Position numbers and translations under genes: made by a program. Below, piece by piece: positions 19,795-28,071 of a stretch of DNA of 64,000 nucleotides. The DNA comes from Sphingobacterium bovistauri. Its GTDB lineage: Bacteria; Bacteroidota; Bacteroidia; Sphingobacteriales; Sphingobacteriaceae. The DNA lies in the NCBI RefSeq assembly GCF_020295405.1, contig NZ_JADEYP010000015.1, positions 28,074-92,073 of the forward strand. Direction: 5' to 3'. The notes beneath the pieces were generated by a model. It had not been told where the DNA came from. It worked only from the letters and a program-made list of their open reading frames with translations, and ran no database searches. Numbering within the stretch: the first letter of the stretch is position 1; every line of letters begins with the position of its first letter.

Positions 19795-20916
19795 ATGAAA
19801 AACTTCATCTGCTATATGACATTGACAGGTCTTTTTATAAGCCCTGCTTTTGCGCAAAGGTCTATTTCAATTGTTAACCCATCTGACGAAAATCGACTAG
19901 AGTTAATCAGTATTCCTTTTAAAAAATTCAGCAAGCTTTTTGCAGTGGATACGGTATTCACGATTAAAGAAAAATCATCTGGTCAAGTCTATTTACATCA
20001 AGTAGAGAAGTTAGGACAGAATACACCTCAGAATATTCTAATTCAAGTACCCATTTCTTCAAATGGAAAGCTCGATTTAATCGTTGCTAAAGAGAAGGCT
20101 CCTTCATTTCCGCACAAAACATACGCTAGATATGTACCCGAACGTAAAGATGATTACGCCTGGGAAAATGATGTGGTAGCCTTTCGTATGTATGGTAAAG
20201 CGCTGGAAGGCACATCAGAAGATGCGCAAGGAATGGATTATTGGGCAAAACGAACAGAAAATTTAGTCATAAATAGCTGGTACAAAGGAAACGATTACCA
20301 CAAAGATAATGGCGAAGGCCTTGATTATTATGCAGTAGGCCAAACTTTAGGCGCTGGAGATATGGCTTTATATAACAACAATAAGATACAGTTTACCAAA
20401 CACTACAGAAAACATGAAGTTTTGGATAATGGGCCACTACGAACAACTTTCAAATTAACCTTCGATCCTCAAATTATTGAAGGACAAGAAGTTTCGTTTA
20501 CAAAGACTATAAGTATAGACGCAGGGCAGAATTTCAATAAAATCGTTGTTGATTTCAAAAATGCACACGGTAAAAAAACGCCTATAGTAGTTGGTTTGGC
20601 TAAACGCGACGAAAGCAATCCAGAAGTAGAGTTTGACAAAGAAGAAAAAACTTTAGCTTATTGGGAACCAAATATTAAAGATTTTGGTCATACAGGCACA
20701 GCAATTATTCTTACGAATCAAAAAGCAACATACATAGATACTGACCCCAAACAATTCTTGGTAAAAACAGAAATAAGCAACAATAAACCTTTTGTTTATT
20801 ACAACGGTGGCGCTTGGAATAAGGCAGGGAAAATTACTTCTTTTGAAGATTGGGAAAATGCAGTAGAAGATTATGCTGAACAAATACGTAAACCATTAAA
20901 AGTAAAACTTAAATAA
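19795..20916 (+). CDS. DUF4861-family secreted protein
   Basis: This 373-residue protein has a signal peptide (MKNFICYMTLTGLFISPAFAQ), so it acts in the periplasm or beyond. The body contains YARYVPERKDDYAWENDVVAFRMYG near residue 115 and GLDYYAVGQTLGAGDMALY near 180. I recognise these as DUF4861 landmarks (from memory). The family is common in pectin and uronate gene clusters, but no activity is established to my knowledge. It starts one base after kduI stops and ends one base before kduD, so it is part of this operon and probably processes or binds a uronic-acid oligosaccharide (inference). Confidence 0.85.
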   Translation: MKNFICYMTLTGLFISPAFAQRSISIVNPSDENRLELISIPFKKFSKLFAVDTVFTIKEKSSGQVYLHQVEKLGQNTPQNILIQVPISSNGKLDLIVAKEKAPSFPHKTYARYVPERKDDYAWENDVVAFRMYGKALEGTSEDAQGMDYWAKRTENLVINSWYKGNDYHKDNGEGLDYYAVGQTLGAGDMALYNNNKIQFTKHYRKHEVLDNGPLRTTFKLTFDPQIIEGQEVSFTKTISIDAGQNFNKIVVDFKNAHGKKTPIVVGLAKRDESNPEVEFDKEEKTLAYWEPNIKDFGHTGTAIILTNQKATYIDTDPKQFLVKTEISNNKPFVYYNGGAWNKAGKITSFEDWENAVEDYAEQIRKPLKVKLK

Positions 20917-20917
20917 T

Positions 20918-21688
20918 ATGTCTATCATAAATGCTTTTGACCTAAGTGGAAAATTAGCTATCGTAACTGGTTGTAAACGAGGAATAGGAAAAGCTTTAGC
21001 AGAGGCCCTTGCTGAGGCTGGAGCAGATATCATTGGTGTTTCTGCTACCTTAGAATTAGAAGGATCTGCTGTTCAGAAATCTATTGAATCTATTGGGCGA
21101 AAATTCTATGCTTATCAATGTGACTTTTCAAAACGAGATTCACTATATAGCTTCATCGAACAGGTCAAGAAAAATCATCCTGTAATTGATATTCTATTTA
21201 ATAATGCTGGAAATATTTTACGTAAGCCAGCTGCAGAACACCCAGACGAATATTGGGATGAAATAATTGAAATCAATCAAAATGCTCAATTTATTCTGAC
21301 GCGTGAGATAGGAAAAGATATGATTTCACGTGGAAGTGGTAAAATTGTCTTTACCGCATCCCTGTTAACTTTTCAAGGCGGAATCAATGTACCAGGCTAT
21401 GCTGCCTCTAAAGGTGCCATTGGTTCATTGACCAAGGCTTTTGCTAATGAATGGGCATCTAAAGGTGTGAACGTAAATGCAATTGCTCCTGGATATATTG
21501 CGACAGATAATACAGAAGCACTACGAGATGATCCTGATCGCTCTGCTTCGATTCTTGGACGAATTCCAGCGGCTCGTTGGGGCCAACCAGAAGATTTCAA
21601 AGGTCCTGCCGTATTCTTAGCTTCTAAAGCTTCTGATTATGTGCATGGAACAATCTTAACGGTAGACGGCGGTTGGATGGGTCGATAA
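20918..21688 (+). CDS. kduD: 2-deoxy-D-gluconate 3-dehydrogenase / 2-dehydro-3-deoxy-D-gluconate 5-dehydrogenase
   Basis: This 256-residue short-chain dehydrogenase has the nucleotide-binding TGCKRGIGKALAEALAEAGA at about 17-36, NNAGN near 93, the active-site serine in TASLLTFQG and the YAASKG catalytic Tyr/Lys motif. The C-terminus VDGGWMGR is typical of KduD. It reduces 2,5-diketo-3-deoxygluconate to 2-keto-3-deoxygluconate, following KduI. The kdgK and kdgA genes needed to finish the pathway are not in this window. A strong terminator follows immediately. Confidence 0.95.
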   Translation: MSIINAFDLSGKLAIVTGCKRGIGKALAEALAEAGADIIGVSATLELEGSAVQKSIESIGRKFYAYQCDFSKRDSLYSFIEQVKKNHPVIDILFNNAGNILRKPAAEHPDEYWDEIIEINQNAQFILTREIGKDMISRGSGKIVFTASLLTFQGGINVPGYAASKGAIGSLTKAFANEWASKGVNVNAIAPGYIATDNTEALRDDPDRSASILGRIPAARWGQPEDFKGPAVFLASKASDYVHGTILTVDGGWMGR

Positions 21689-21726
21689 AACAAAAATGAC
21701 TTAGCGCTGCTAAGTCATTTTTGTTT
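21688..21726. terminator. Bidirectional terminator between kduD and nadD
   Basis: Arms 21688-21705 and 21709-21726 form an 18-bp perfect stem with a 3-base loop, ending in A/T runs on both sides. It sits between convergent genes and overlaps the nadD stop codon. Confidence 0.85.
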
Positions 21727-22306
21727 ATAAATACAATCCCTTTTTATCGATAAATTCTACGACCTTATCTGGTGTGAAGAATTTTATATTTTTATTTTCT
21801 TTGATTGCTTGACGCAAAAATGTGGACGACAATTCCATTACTGGTGTATCCGTCATAGTAACTGAAGGGTGATTTTTCAATTCACCTCCATCATACCCTG
21901 GCCTCGGATATACAATGATTTTGTAATCGCGAAGAACAATATCAACATTTTTCCATTTCTGGAGTCCAGCTAGATTATCTTCACCCATTATCAGGACAAA
22001 ATCTTTCTTTGGATATTTTTCTTGCAAATAAACAAGTGTGTCTATCGTATAGGAAGGTTGTGGCAAGTTGAACTCTATATCGCTTGCCCGCAACTTTTCT
22101 GATCCTTCAATAGCCAAATTGACCATTTCCAATCTGTCGTACATATTACCGAGAGATTTCTTCTCTTTAAAAGGATTTTGTGGCGAAACGACAAACCAGA
22201 CTTCGTCCAATTCCGTAAAATTAGCCATATAATTGGCAATGATTAAATGCCCTACGTGTATAGGATTAAACGAGCCAAAAAATAAACCAATTTTCTTATT
22301 TGCCAT
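21725..22306 (-). CDS. nadD: Nicotinate-nucleotide adenylyltransferase
   Basis: This 193-residue protein begins with the nucleotidyltransferase motif GLFFGSFNPIHVGHLIIA (H-x-G-H at about 17-20). It ends with the SSTFLR motif (ISSTxIR-type) near residue 168, both diagnostic of NadD. It adenylates nicotinate mononucleotide to NaAD in NAD synthesis, downstream of NadA and NadB, which are encoded at 45-48 kb. Its start overlaps the gmk stop in a TAATG junction, so it is translationally coupled to gmk. Confidence 0.96.
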   Translation of the reverse strand: MANKKIGLFFGSFNPIHVGHLIIANYMANFTELDEVWFVVSPQNPFKEKKSLGNMYDRLEMVNLAIEGSEKLRASDIEFNLPQPSYTIDTLVYLQEKYPKKDFVLIMGEDNLAGLQKWKNVDIVLRDYKIIVYPRPGYDGGELKNHPSVTMTDTPVMELSSTFLRQAIKENKNIKFFTPDKVVEFIDKKGLYL

Positions 22307-22875
22307 TATTTAGAAAGGAAATCTAACACCAATTTCTCCGCTTCAACTTTCGCTGTTTCTAAGTCAAAGTTATTTAAGATAACATCAAACTTCTCTGCAA
22401 AACTCAATTCGTGTTCTGCCTTTGCATAGCGCTCTTGCAACTTCTCTTCTGAATCTGTTCCTCTACCTGCCAAACGCTCCTTCAACACTTCTAATGATGG
22501 CGGATTAACAAAAATAGCTAACGCTTGATCTGGAAATTTAGAACGTAAACGTAAACCACCAACCACATCGATGTCAAAAATTACATGTTTGTCCAAAGCC
22601 CAAATACGCTCTACTTCCGAACGCAAAGTACCATAGTATGTCCCAGAATACACTTCCTCGAACTCTATAAACTCTTGTTTTGCTACTTTATGTAAGAATT
22701 CCTCTTGTGAAATGAAATAATAATCCTTTCCGTCTACTTCTTCACCACGCGGAGCTCTCGTACTAGCAGAAATAGAAAATTCAAATTTATCACTGTACTT
22801 GCTTAGTAAATGTCTTACAATTGTTGTTTTACCAGCCCCCGATGGTGCCGAAAAGATAATTAGCTTTCCGCTCAT
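22306..22875 (-). CDS. gmk: Guanylate kinase
   Basis: This 189-residue protein has the P-loop APSGAGKTTIVRHLL near residues 9-23 and the GMP-binding signature STRAPRGEEVDGKDYYFIS near 38-56, followed by the VFDIDVVGGLRLR-type segment. It phosphorylates GMP to GDP. It lies five bases after yicC and overlaps nadD, giving the conserved yicC-gmk-nadD order on the minus strand. Confidence 0.97.
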   Translation of the reverse strand: MSGKLIIFSAPSGAGKTTIVRHLLSKYSDKFEFSISASTRAPRGEEVDGKDYYFISQEEFLHKVAKQEFIEFEEVYSGTYYGTLRSEVERIWALDKHVIFDIDVVGGLRLRSKFPDQALAIFVNPPSLEVLKERLAGRGTDSEEKLQERYAKAEHELSFAEKFDVILNNFDLETAKVEAEKLVLDFLSK

Positions 22876-22880
22876 GTTTT

Positions 22881-23756
22881 CTATAGTACGTTTAGTAGTT
22901 GTTCTTTAATTTTTTCTAATTCTTCTTTCATACGAACCACAATTTGTTGTATCTCCGCATTGTTAGCTTTAGATCCTAATGTATTAATCTCACGTCCCAT
23001 CTCTTGTGAGATGAAACCCAGTTTCTTTCCGTTAGAATCTTCGGAATTCAAAGCTTTTATAAAATAATTACAGTGACTTCTTAATCTTACCTTCTCTTCC
23101 GTAATATCTAATTTGTCGATGTAGAACACAATTTCTTGTTCGAATCTATTTTTATCAATATTTTCTTTCCCAACAGCATCCTCCATATATTGGCTAAGAC
23201 GCTCCCGTATCAAAGGAATACGATCACCTTCTACAGCCTCTACCTCTGTCAAATATGTCAAGATAAAGCCTACTCTTTTTTCTAAATCCTCCTTCAAATT
23301 ATTACCTTCATCTGCACGAAAAGTATTAAATTTTTCTACAGCAGAATAGAAAGCATTCATCAACACTTTTCCCTCCTCATCATCTACCTCGTCATCGTTG
23401 TTCGAAATAACTTCAGGCATGTTCAATGCTAAACTAAAAAGCGTCGACGAATTTTCGCCTACTTCTGTAGCGATGTCCTTCAGTTGCTTATAGTATTTTT
23501 TTAGTAATTCAGCATTGATAGATGAAGCCTTTGCTGTCTGGTCTGTATATTCAGATGAAATCATGACATTGACTTTGCCGCGTTCGATAAGTTTGCTACA
23601 CTCTCCACGAAGCGTCAATTCTTTGTCCGATACGACTTTGGGAAGACGTATACTTAGTTCCAAAAATTTAGAATTAAGTGATTTTATTTCGACAGTGTAT
23701 TTGACTTTCGCGTTCTCTTGAGAGCCTACACCATAGCCTGTCATTGATTTTATCAT
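22881..23756 (-). CDS. yicC: YicC-family endoribonuclease
   Basis: Starting at the ATG of MIKSMTGYGVGSQ (an upstream in-frame TTG exists at 23762), this 291-residue protein has the YicC N-terminal signature SMTGYG and NSKFLELSIRLP. The C-terminal DUF1732 block contains FISQEMGREINTLGSKANNAEI near residues 255-276. The family has been described as endoribonuclease. The neighbouring gmk and nadD genes reproduce the common gene order. Confidence 0.94.
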   Translation of the reverse strand: MIKSMTGYGVGSQENAKVKYTVEIKSLNSKFLELSIRLPKVVSDKELTLRGECSKLIERGKVNVMISSEYTDQTAKASSINAELLKKYYKQLKDIATEVGENSSTLFSLALNMPEVISNNDDEVDDEEGKVLMNAFYSAVEKFNTFRADEGNNLKEDLEKRVGFILTYLTEVEAVEGDRIPLIRERLSQYMEDAVGKENIDKNRFEQEIVFYIDKLDITEEKVRLRSHCNYFIKALNSEDSNGKKLGFISQEMGREINTLGSKANNAEIQQIVVRMKEELEKIKEQLLNVL

Positions 23757-23858
23757 ATGCAAAGGTAGGAATTATCAGAGTAAAAGGAAATTTTAGATTT
23801 TTTAGAAAAGTTTGTGATATCGATTGAATATCTTTATTTTAAATTAAAAAAATTAAAT

Positions 23859-24335
23859 ATGATAAAAACTATACTAACTACTTTTTTATTCTGCTGCTTT
23901 ATTACAGTTACGTTTTCACAAGGTCAAAAATTCGGTTTTATAGAAGGAGGTGGCTCTGGCGTTTTGGTAAATGCTAATTTTGATATGCGACTTAAGAAAG
24001 AATCTAGAGACGGAATAGGATTCAAACTCGGTTTAGGAAATACTTTCTATTTGGAAGACGGAAAAGCGACAACCATTCCAATCGGCATAAATTATTTAAT
24101 AGGCAAAAATAAAAGCGGGCTTCTATTAGGGCTAAACAATACCTTTTCTATATTTGGTAAGGGTACAAAAAAATTTGAAACGAAATCCGTAGTACCGTCA
24201 CTAGAACTTGGTTATAGATTTAGACCTCTTGAAAAAGGATTTGCCTTTCAAGTAACTTATAACCCCCTATTTAATACTGTAGATGGGACTATGCCTATAT
24301 TTTTTGGAATAGGCTTGGGGTATGCTTGGAAATAA
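23859..24335 (+). CDS. Small secreted beta-rich protein, probable outer-membrane barrel
   Basis: The ATG at 23859 places a signal peptide (MIKTILTTFLFCCFITVTFS) at the N-terminus, so it is preferred over the longer open frame from 23814. The mature part of about 138 residues alternates hydrophobic and polar residues with glycine turns (FGFIEGGGSGVLVNANF, PSLELGYRFRP) and ends in FFGIGLGYAWK, like a small beta-barrel whose last strand ends in an aromatic-rich segment. No family was recognised. It is a single gene that ends one base before the convergent dedA gene. Confidence 0.7.
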   Translation: MIKTILTTFLFCCFITVTFSQGQKFGFIEGGGSGVLVNANFDMRLKKESRDGIGFKLGLGNTFYLEDGKATTIPIGINYLIGKNKSGLLLGLNNTFSIFGKGTKKFETKSVVPSLELGYRFRPLEKGFAFQVTYNPLFNTVDGTMPIFFGIGLGYAWK

Positions 24336-24968
24336 TTATTTCCGCCTCAAAAACTCTACAAGAGGAGGCAATAAAGAAATTCCAATTATGGCTAATATTA
24401 CGATAGAAAAATTATTTTTAATAAAATCAATTTGACCGAAGAAATAACCAGCAAACAGAAATAAAGTAACCCAGAGTGTTCCTCCGCTGATGTTGTATTT
24501 TCCAAAGTGACTATATTGCATATTGCTTATACCCGCAACAAAAGGAGCGAAGGTCCGAACAATAGGAACAAAACGAGCATATATAATAGTCTTACTACCG
24601 TACTTAGCGTAGAAATCTTGAGTCTTAGCTAAATAAGCGGGCTTAAATATTTTTGAATTTTCTTTAAAAACACGAGTACCAAAATGCTTACCTACCTCAT
24701 AATTTAAAAAATCACCTAATATTGCTGCTGCTATTAAAAGCAATAACATTAGAAATATATTTAAATCCGCTTCTGGGTTCGCTATTAAAGCGCCCATAGC
24801 AAATAGCACCGAATCACCAGGAAGAAAGGGAGTTACAACTAATCCTGTTTCCGCAAAAATAATGAGAAACAAAATCAAATAAGTCCAGTATTGATAATCG
24901 TTAACTATACTGACCAAATGCTTATCAATATGAAGCACAAAATCAATTAATGATGTTATGAATTCCAT
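24336..24968 (-). CDS. DedA-family membrane protein (second of a tandem pair)
   Basis: This 210-residue protein has several membrane segments and the DedA signatures: FAETGLVVTPFLPGDSVLFAMGAL near residue 40 and the YGSKTIIYARFVPIVRTFAPFVAGIS motif near 123-148, with its conserved arginines. DedA proteins are inner-membrane proteins of the VTT superfamily, linked to lipid-carrier (undecaprenyl phosphate or phospholipid) recycling and membrane homeostasis. It is about 50% identical by eye to the adjacent upstream gene, so the two arose by duplication. Confidence 0.92.
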   Translation of the reverse strand: MEFITSLIDFVLHIDKHLVSIVNDYQYWTYLILFLIIFAETGLVVTPFLPGDSVLFAMGALIANPEADLNIFLMLLLLIAAAILGDFLNYEVGKHFGTRVFKENSKIFKPAYLAKTQDFYAKYGSKTIIYARFVPIVRTFAPFVAGISNMQYSHFGKYNISGGTLWVTLFLFAGYFFGQIDFIKNNFSIVILAIIGISLLPPLVEFLRRK

Positions 24969-24982
24969 ATGGTATTAAACAA

Positions 24983-25009
24983 AAAAAGGAAGCTTTAAGC
25001 TTCCTTTTT
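24983..25009 (-). terminator. Hairpin between the tandem dedA genes
   Basis: Arms AAAAAGGAAGCTT (24983-24995) and its complement at 24997-25009 form a compact hairpin that includes the stop codon of the upstream dedA gene and ends in a T-run on the minus strand. It may uncouple the two copies. Confidence 0.6.
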
Positions 25010-25654
25010 ATTAAAAAATTTCTCTTTTACGACTTCGTAAACTATCGGAAGTACGGATAATACAATGATTATTAAGACTACTTGTGAAAAATTATCTCGT
25101 ATGAATGGAATATTACCGAGAAAATACCCCGCTAGTGTAAGCCCCACGACCCATAGAATTGCACCTACTACATTGTACGTGATAAATGTACCATAATTCA
25201 TACGACCAATCCCTCCTACAAAAGGAGCTAGAGTACGTACTATAGGTACGAAACGAGCAATTACAATTGTTTTACTACCGTATTTCTCATAAAAAGAATG
25301 TGTCTTTTCAATTTGTGCATCCGTTACCATTTGCTTACCAAATAACTTAAACTTGGTAATTCGCATACCAAAGTTCTTTCCAATCGAATAATTCAACGAG
25401 TCACCCGCAATAGCAGCAACGAGCAATAATGCTATTAATAACCATACATTCAACTCATTTGGTTGAGCCGCCAACATTCCTGCAGCAAACAACAAAGAGT
25501 CACCTGGTAAAAACGGCATAACGACTACCCCAGTTTCCACAAAAATTATAAGAAACAAAATAAGGTATGTCCAATATTTATAATCATTCACAATCTGAAT
25601 CAAATGATCATCAATGTGAAGAACAAAATCTATTAAAGAATATATTAAATCCAA
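24995..25654 (-). CDS. DedA-family membrane protein (first of a tandem pair)
   Basis: This 219-residue protein carries the same DedA landmarks as its neighbour: FVETGVVVMPFLPGDSLLF and YGSKTIVIARFVPIVRTLAP, plus about five hydrophobic segments. The only suitable start is TTG at 25654. It aligns exactly with the ATG of the paralogue (MDLIYSLIDFVLHIDDHL against MEFITSLIDFVLHIDKHL), which supports this choice. It probably acts in recycling of lipid carriers in the inner membrane. The gene follows dnaN by 13 bases on the same strand. Confidence 0.92.
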   Translation of the reverse strand: MDLIYSLIDFVLHIDDHLIQIVNDYKYWTYLILFLIIFVETGVVVMPFLPGDSLLFAAGMLAAQPNELNVWLLIALLLVAAIAGDSLNYSIGKNFGMRITKFKLFGKQMVTDAQIEKTHSFYEKYGSKTIVIARFVPIVRTLAPFVGGIGRMNYGTFITYNVVGAILWVVGLTLAGYFLGNIPFIRDNFSQVVLIIIVLSVLPIVYEVVKEKFFNKKEA

Positions 25655-25667
25655 AATGCGCTATAAA

Positions 25668-26792
25668 TTAGTTGTAGTTATTTAACATTACTGGCATCAC
25701 CAACATCAAAATCTCTTCGTTGTCAGCTTTCACGGCTGGCACCAAAAGACCAGCACGATTAGGACTGCTCATTTCCAACACCACTTCTTCGCAACTTAAG
25801 TTGTTTAACATTTCAACTAAGAATTTCGCATTAAAACCGATTTCCATGTCATCACCCTCAAATTGACAACTCAATCTCTCGTGAGCTTCATTTGAAAAGT
25901 CTAAATCTTCAGCAGATATATGCAATTCTGAACCGTTAATTTTCAAACGAACTTGGTGTGTGGTTTTGTTTGCAAAAATTACTACACGACGCAAAATATT
26001 CAAAAATAATGAACGATCTACAGTCAATTTATTTGGGTTAACTTGAGGAATTACCGCCTCGTAGTCGGGGTAACGCTCATCAACTAGACGACAAATCAAG
26101 TTGATACTTCCAAATTGGAAAAAAGCATTTGTATTATTGTATTCAATAGACACAGTTGTATCATCCGATGGTAAAGACGACTTTAATAAAGTCAAAGCCT
26201 TTTTAGGAAGGATGATAGATGTTGCCTTTTCAGCACCTACATCTGTACGACGGTATCTTACTAAACGATGTGCATCTGTCGCTACAAACGTAATGTTTTG
26301 TTCATTTAGCTGAACCAAAACGCCTGACATAGCTGGACGCAATTCATCATTACTCACCGCAAAAATAGTTTTGTTGATTGCCTCTCCCAAGATCGATGCA
26401 GCTAATTTTACCGTTGAAACGTTATCTACTACAGGAATTTTAGGAAAATCATCCGCGTTCTCACCGCTCAATTTGTATTTACCATCACCAGCGCTGATTT
26501 CTATAGCCAATGTTTTAGTGTCTACAGAAAATGCTACGGGCTGATCTGGAAGTGTTTTTAACGTATCAATCAATATTTTTGAGGGCATTGCTACACGACC
26601 TTCTTCTTTAGCTTCTATTGGCAAAGAAGTAACCATACTTGTTTGTAAATCTGTTGCTGATATTGTCAGCATATTGTCTTTGATCTCAAACAAAAAGTTT
26701 TCCAAAATAGGAAGAACAGTGCTACTACTTGAAGCGCCACTTATGGCTTGAAGTTGTTTTAATAAGACTGAAGTGGATACAATAAATCTCAT
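25668..26792 (-). CDS. dnaN: DNA polymerase III sliding clamp (beta subunit)
   Basis: This 374-residue protein has the three-domain clamp pattern: FIVSTSVLLKQLQAISGA at the start, a central KLSGENADDFPKIP, ATDAHRLVRYRR near residue 170 and a C-terminal AVKADNEEILMLVMPVMLNN that closes the last domain. It encircles DNA and tethers the replicative polymerase. It is divergent from holB, another clamp-loader/clamp-system gene, across 123 bases. It is separated from dnaA by about 5.3 kb, unlike the adjacent dnaA-dnaN order of many bacteria. Confidence 0.97.
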   Translation of the reverse strand: MRFIVSTSVLLKQLQAISGASSSSTVLPILENFLFEIKDNMLTISATDLQTSMVTSLPIEAKEEGRVAMPSKILIDTLKTLPDQPVAFSVDTKTLAIEISAGDGKYKLSGENADDFPKIPVVDNVSTVKLAASILGEAINKTIFAVSNDELRPAMSGVLVQLNEQNITFVATDAHRLVRYRRTDVGAEKATSIILPKKALTLLKSSLPSDDTTVSIEYNNTNAFFQFGSINLICRLVDERYPDYEAVIPQVNPNKLTVDRSLFLNILRRVVIFANKTTHQVRLKINGSELHISAEDLDFSNEAHERLSCQFEGDDMEIGFNAKFLVEMLNNLSCEEVVLEMSSPNRAGLLVPAVKADNEEILMLVMPVMLNNYN

Positions 26793-26894
26793 ACTTTTGC
26801 GATATTTTACTTATATGCAATATTACGCAATTTTAATCTAAAAACGCAATCTCGCAAACCTACTGCGCTATTATTTATACAACATTAATTTTAG

Positions 26895-26902
26895 TACATT
26901 TG
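26895..26902 (+). promoter_or_regulatory. Candidate Bacteroidota -7 promoter element for holB
   Basis: TACATTTG matches the TAnnTTTG element and lies 13 bases before the holB ATG, which would give a very short leader. No clear -33 TTG is seen at the expected distance, so confidence is low. Confidence 0.25.
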
Positions 26903-26915
26903 TGTTTAAATATTT

Positions 26916-28061
26916 ATGCAATTTAAGGATATAACAGGGCACCAAGAGGTCAAGAATCATCTACTCAATTCGGTTAAAACAAACCGTGTTAGTCATGCAC
27001 AATTGTTTTTAGGTCCTGAAGGTTCTGGCTCACTTGCTCTTGCAGTAGCGTATGCACAGTATGTCAATTGTGAAAACAAGAAAGATAACGACAGCTGTGG
27101 CGAATGTAGTTCTTGTCATAAATACGAACGCTTGATTCATCCTGATCTTCATTTCTCCTATCCTTTTTATCCATCCAAAGAAACGGCTGTAGCAATTGAC
27201 GTTTTACAAGAATGGAGAACTGCTCTACAAAAAAATCCATATTTAGGATTAAACTACTGGCGCGATCAATTGGATGCGGGAAATAAACAAGCAAACATTC
27301 CGATTAAAGAGGTACATGACATTATCAAAAAACTGAGTCTGAAAGCTTTTGAAGCTGAATATAAAGTATTGATAATGTGGCTGCCAGAGTATTTGGATAA
27401 AGAGGGAAATGCATTACTAAAACTTATTGAAGAGCCTCCGGCTAAAACGCTATTTCTTCTAGTAGCTGAGAATCAGGAGCGCATTCTAAATACCATCATC
27501 TCGCGTACCCAATTAGTCAAAATCAACAAAATTGGTCATGACGATATGAAAAACTACCTCGTTGACAAACATCAAATTGAAAATTCTACGGCTAATGAGA
27601 TTGCTTTCATAGCGGATGGAAATATTCAAGAAGCACTCAATCTACTGGCATATCAAGAGCACAACAGTAGTTTTACAACATTTGTAGAATGGATGCGCTA
27701 TATCGTAACCGATAGAGGATCTGAAATAATGAAAATTTCTGATGAAAATCTTTCTAAGTTAGGACGCGAAAATCAAAAAAGTTTCTTACTTTATGCCATT
27801 AATATGATTCGACAAATCATGTTAATTCAACAAGGTTTACGTAGTTTAGTTTTTTTAAAAGAAGAGGAACTAAATTTTGTCGAAAAATTCAGTGAATTAT
27901 ATCAGTTTGAGCAATTAACCGAGGCTATTAATTTGTTAGAGAAAACGCATTATGGCATCGAAAGAAATGGTAATCCTAAAATATTATTTTTAGATTTATC
28001 TTTGCAATTAGTTTTATTGTTCAAATATCAAACGTTCCCTAAAGGGACTCAATATATATAG
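26916..28061 (+). CDS. holB: DNA polymerase III delta' subunit (clamp loader)
   Basis: This 381-residue protein starts MQFKDITGHQEVKNHLLNSV, a DnaX/HolB-type opening, followed by SHAQLFLGPEGSGSLALAVAYA. The P-loop lacks the lysine, as is usual for delta', which does not hydrolyse ATP. A four-cysteine zinc module (C-x8-C-x2-C-x2-C, ending SCHKYE) lies near residues 50-67. The LIEEPPAKTLFLLVAENQERILNTIISR segment is the sensor region. Delta' is a fixed part of the clamp loader that opens the DnaN ring. It is followed after 10 bases by a RicT-like gene, an order known from other bacteria. Confidence 0.92.
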   Translation: MQFKDITGHQEVKNHLLNSVKTNRVSHAQLFLGPEGSGSLALAVAYAQYVNCENKKDNDSCGECSSCHKYERLIHPDLHFSYPFYPSKETAVAIDVLQEWRTALQKNPYLGLNYWRDQLDAGNKQANIPIKEVHDIIKKLSLKAFEAEYKVLIMWLPEYLDKEGNALLKLIEEPPAKTLFLLVAENQERILNTIISRTQLVKINKIGHDDMKNYLVDKHQIENSTANEIAFIADGNIQEALNLLAYQEHNSSFTTFVEWMRYIVTDRGSEIMKISDENLSKLGRENQKSFLLYAINMIRQIMLIQQGLRSLVFLKEEELNFVEKFSELYQFEQLTEAINLLEKTHYGIERNGNPKILFLDLSLQLVLLFKYQTFPKGTQYI

Positions 28062-28071
28062 AAAGAAAAAT

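Noticed and set aside
21331..21346. GATTTCACGTGGAAGT in kduD as a parS site
   Set aside because: Only about 11 of 16 positions match, and it lies in the middle of kduD far from the origin region.
26916..28061. Missing P-loop lysine in HolB as a sign of loss of function
   Set aside because: Delta' subunits normally lack ATPase activity, so the degenerate loop is expected.
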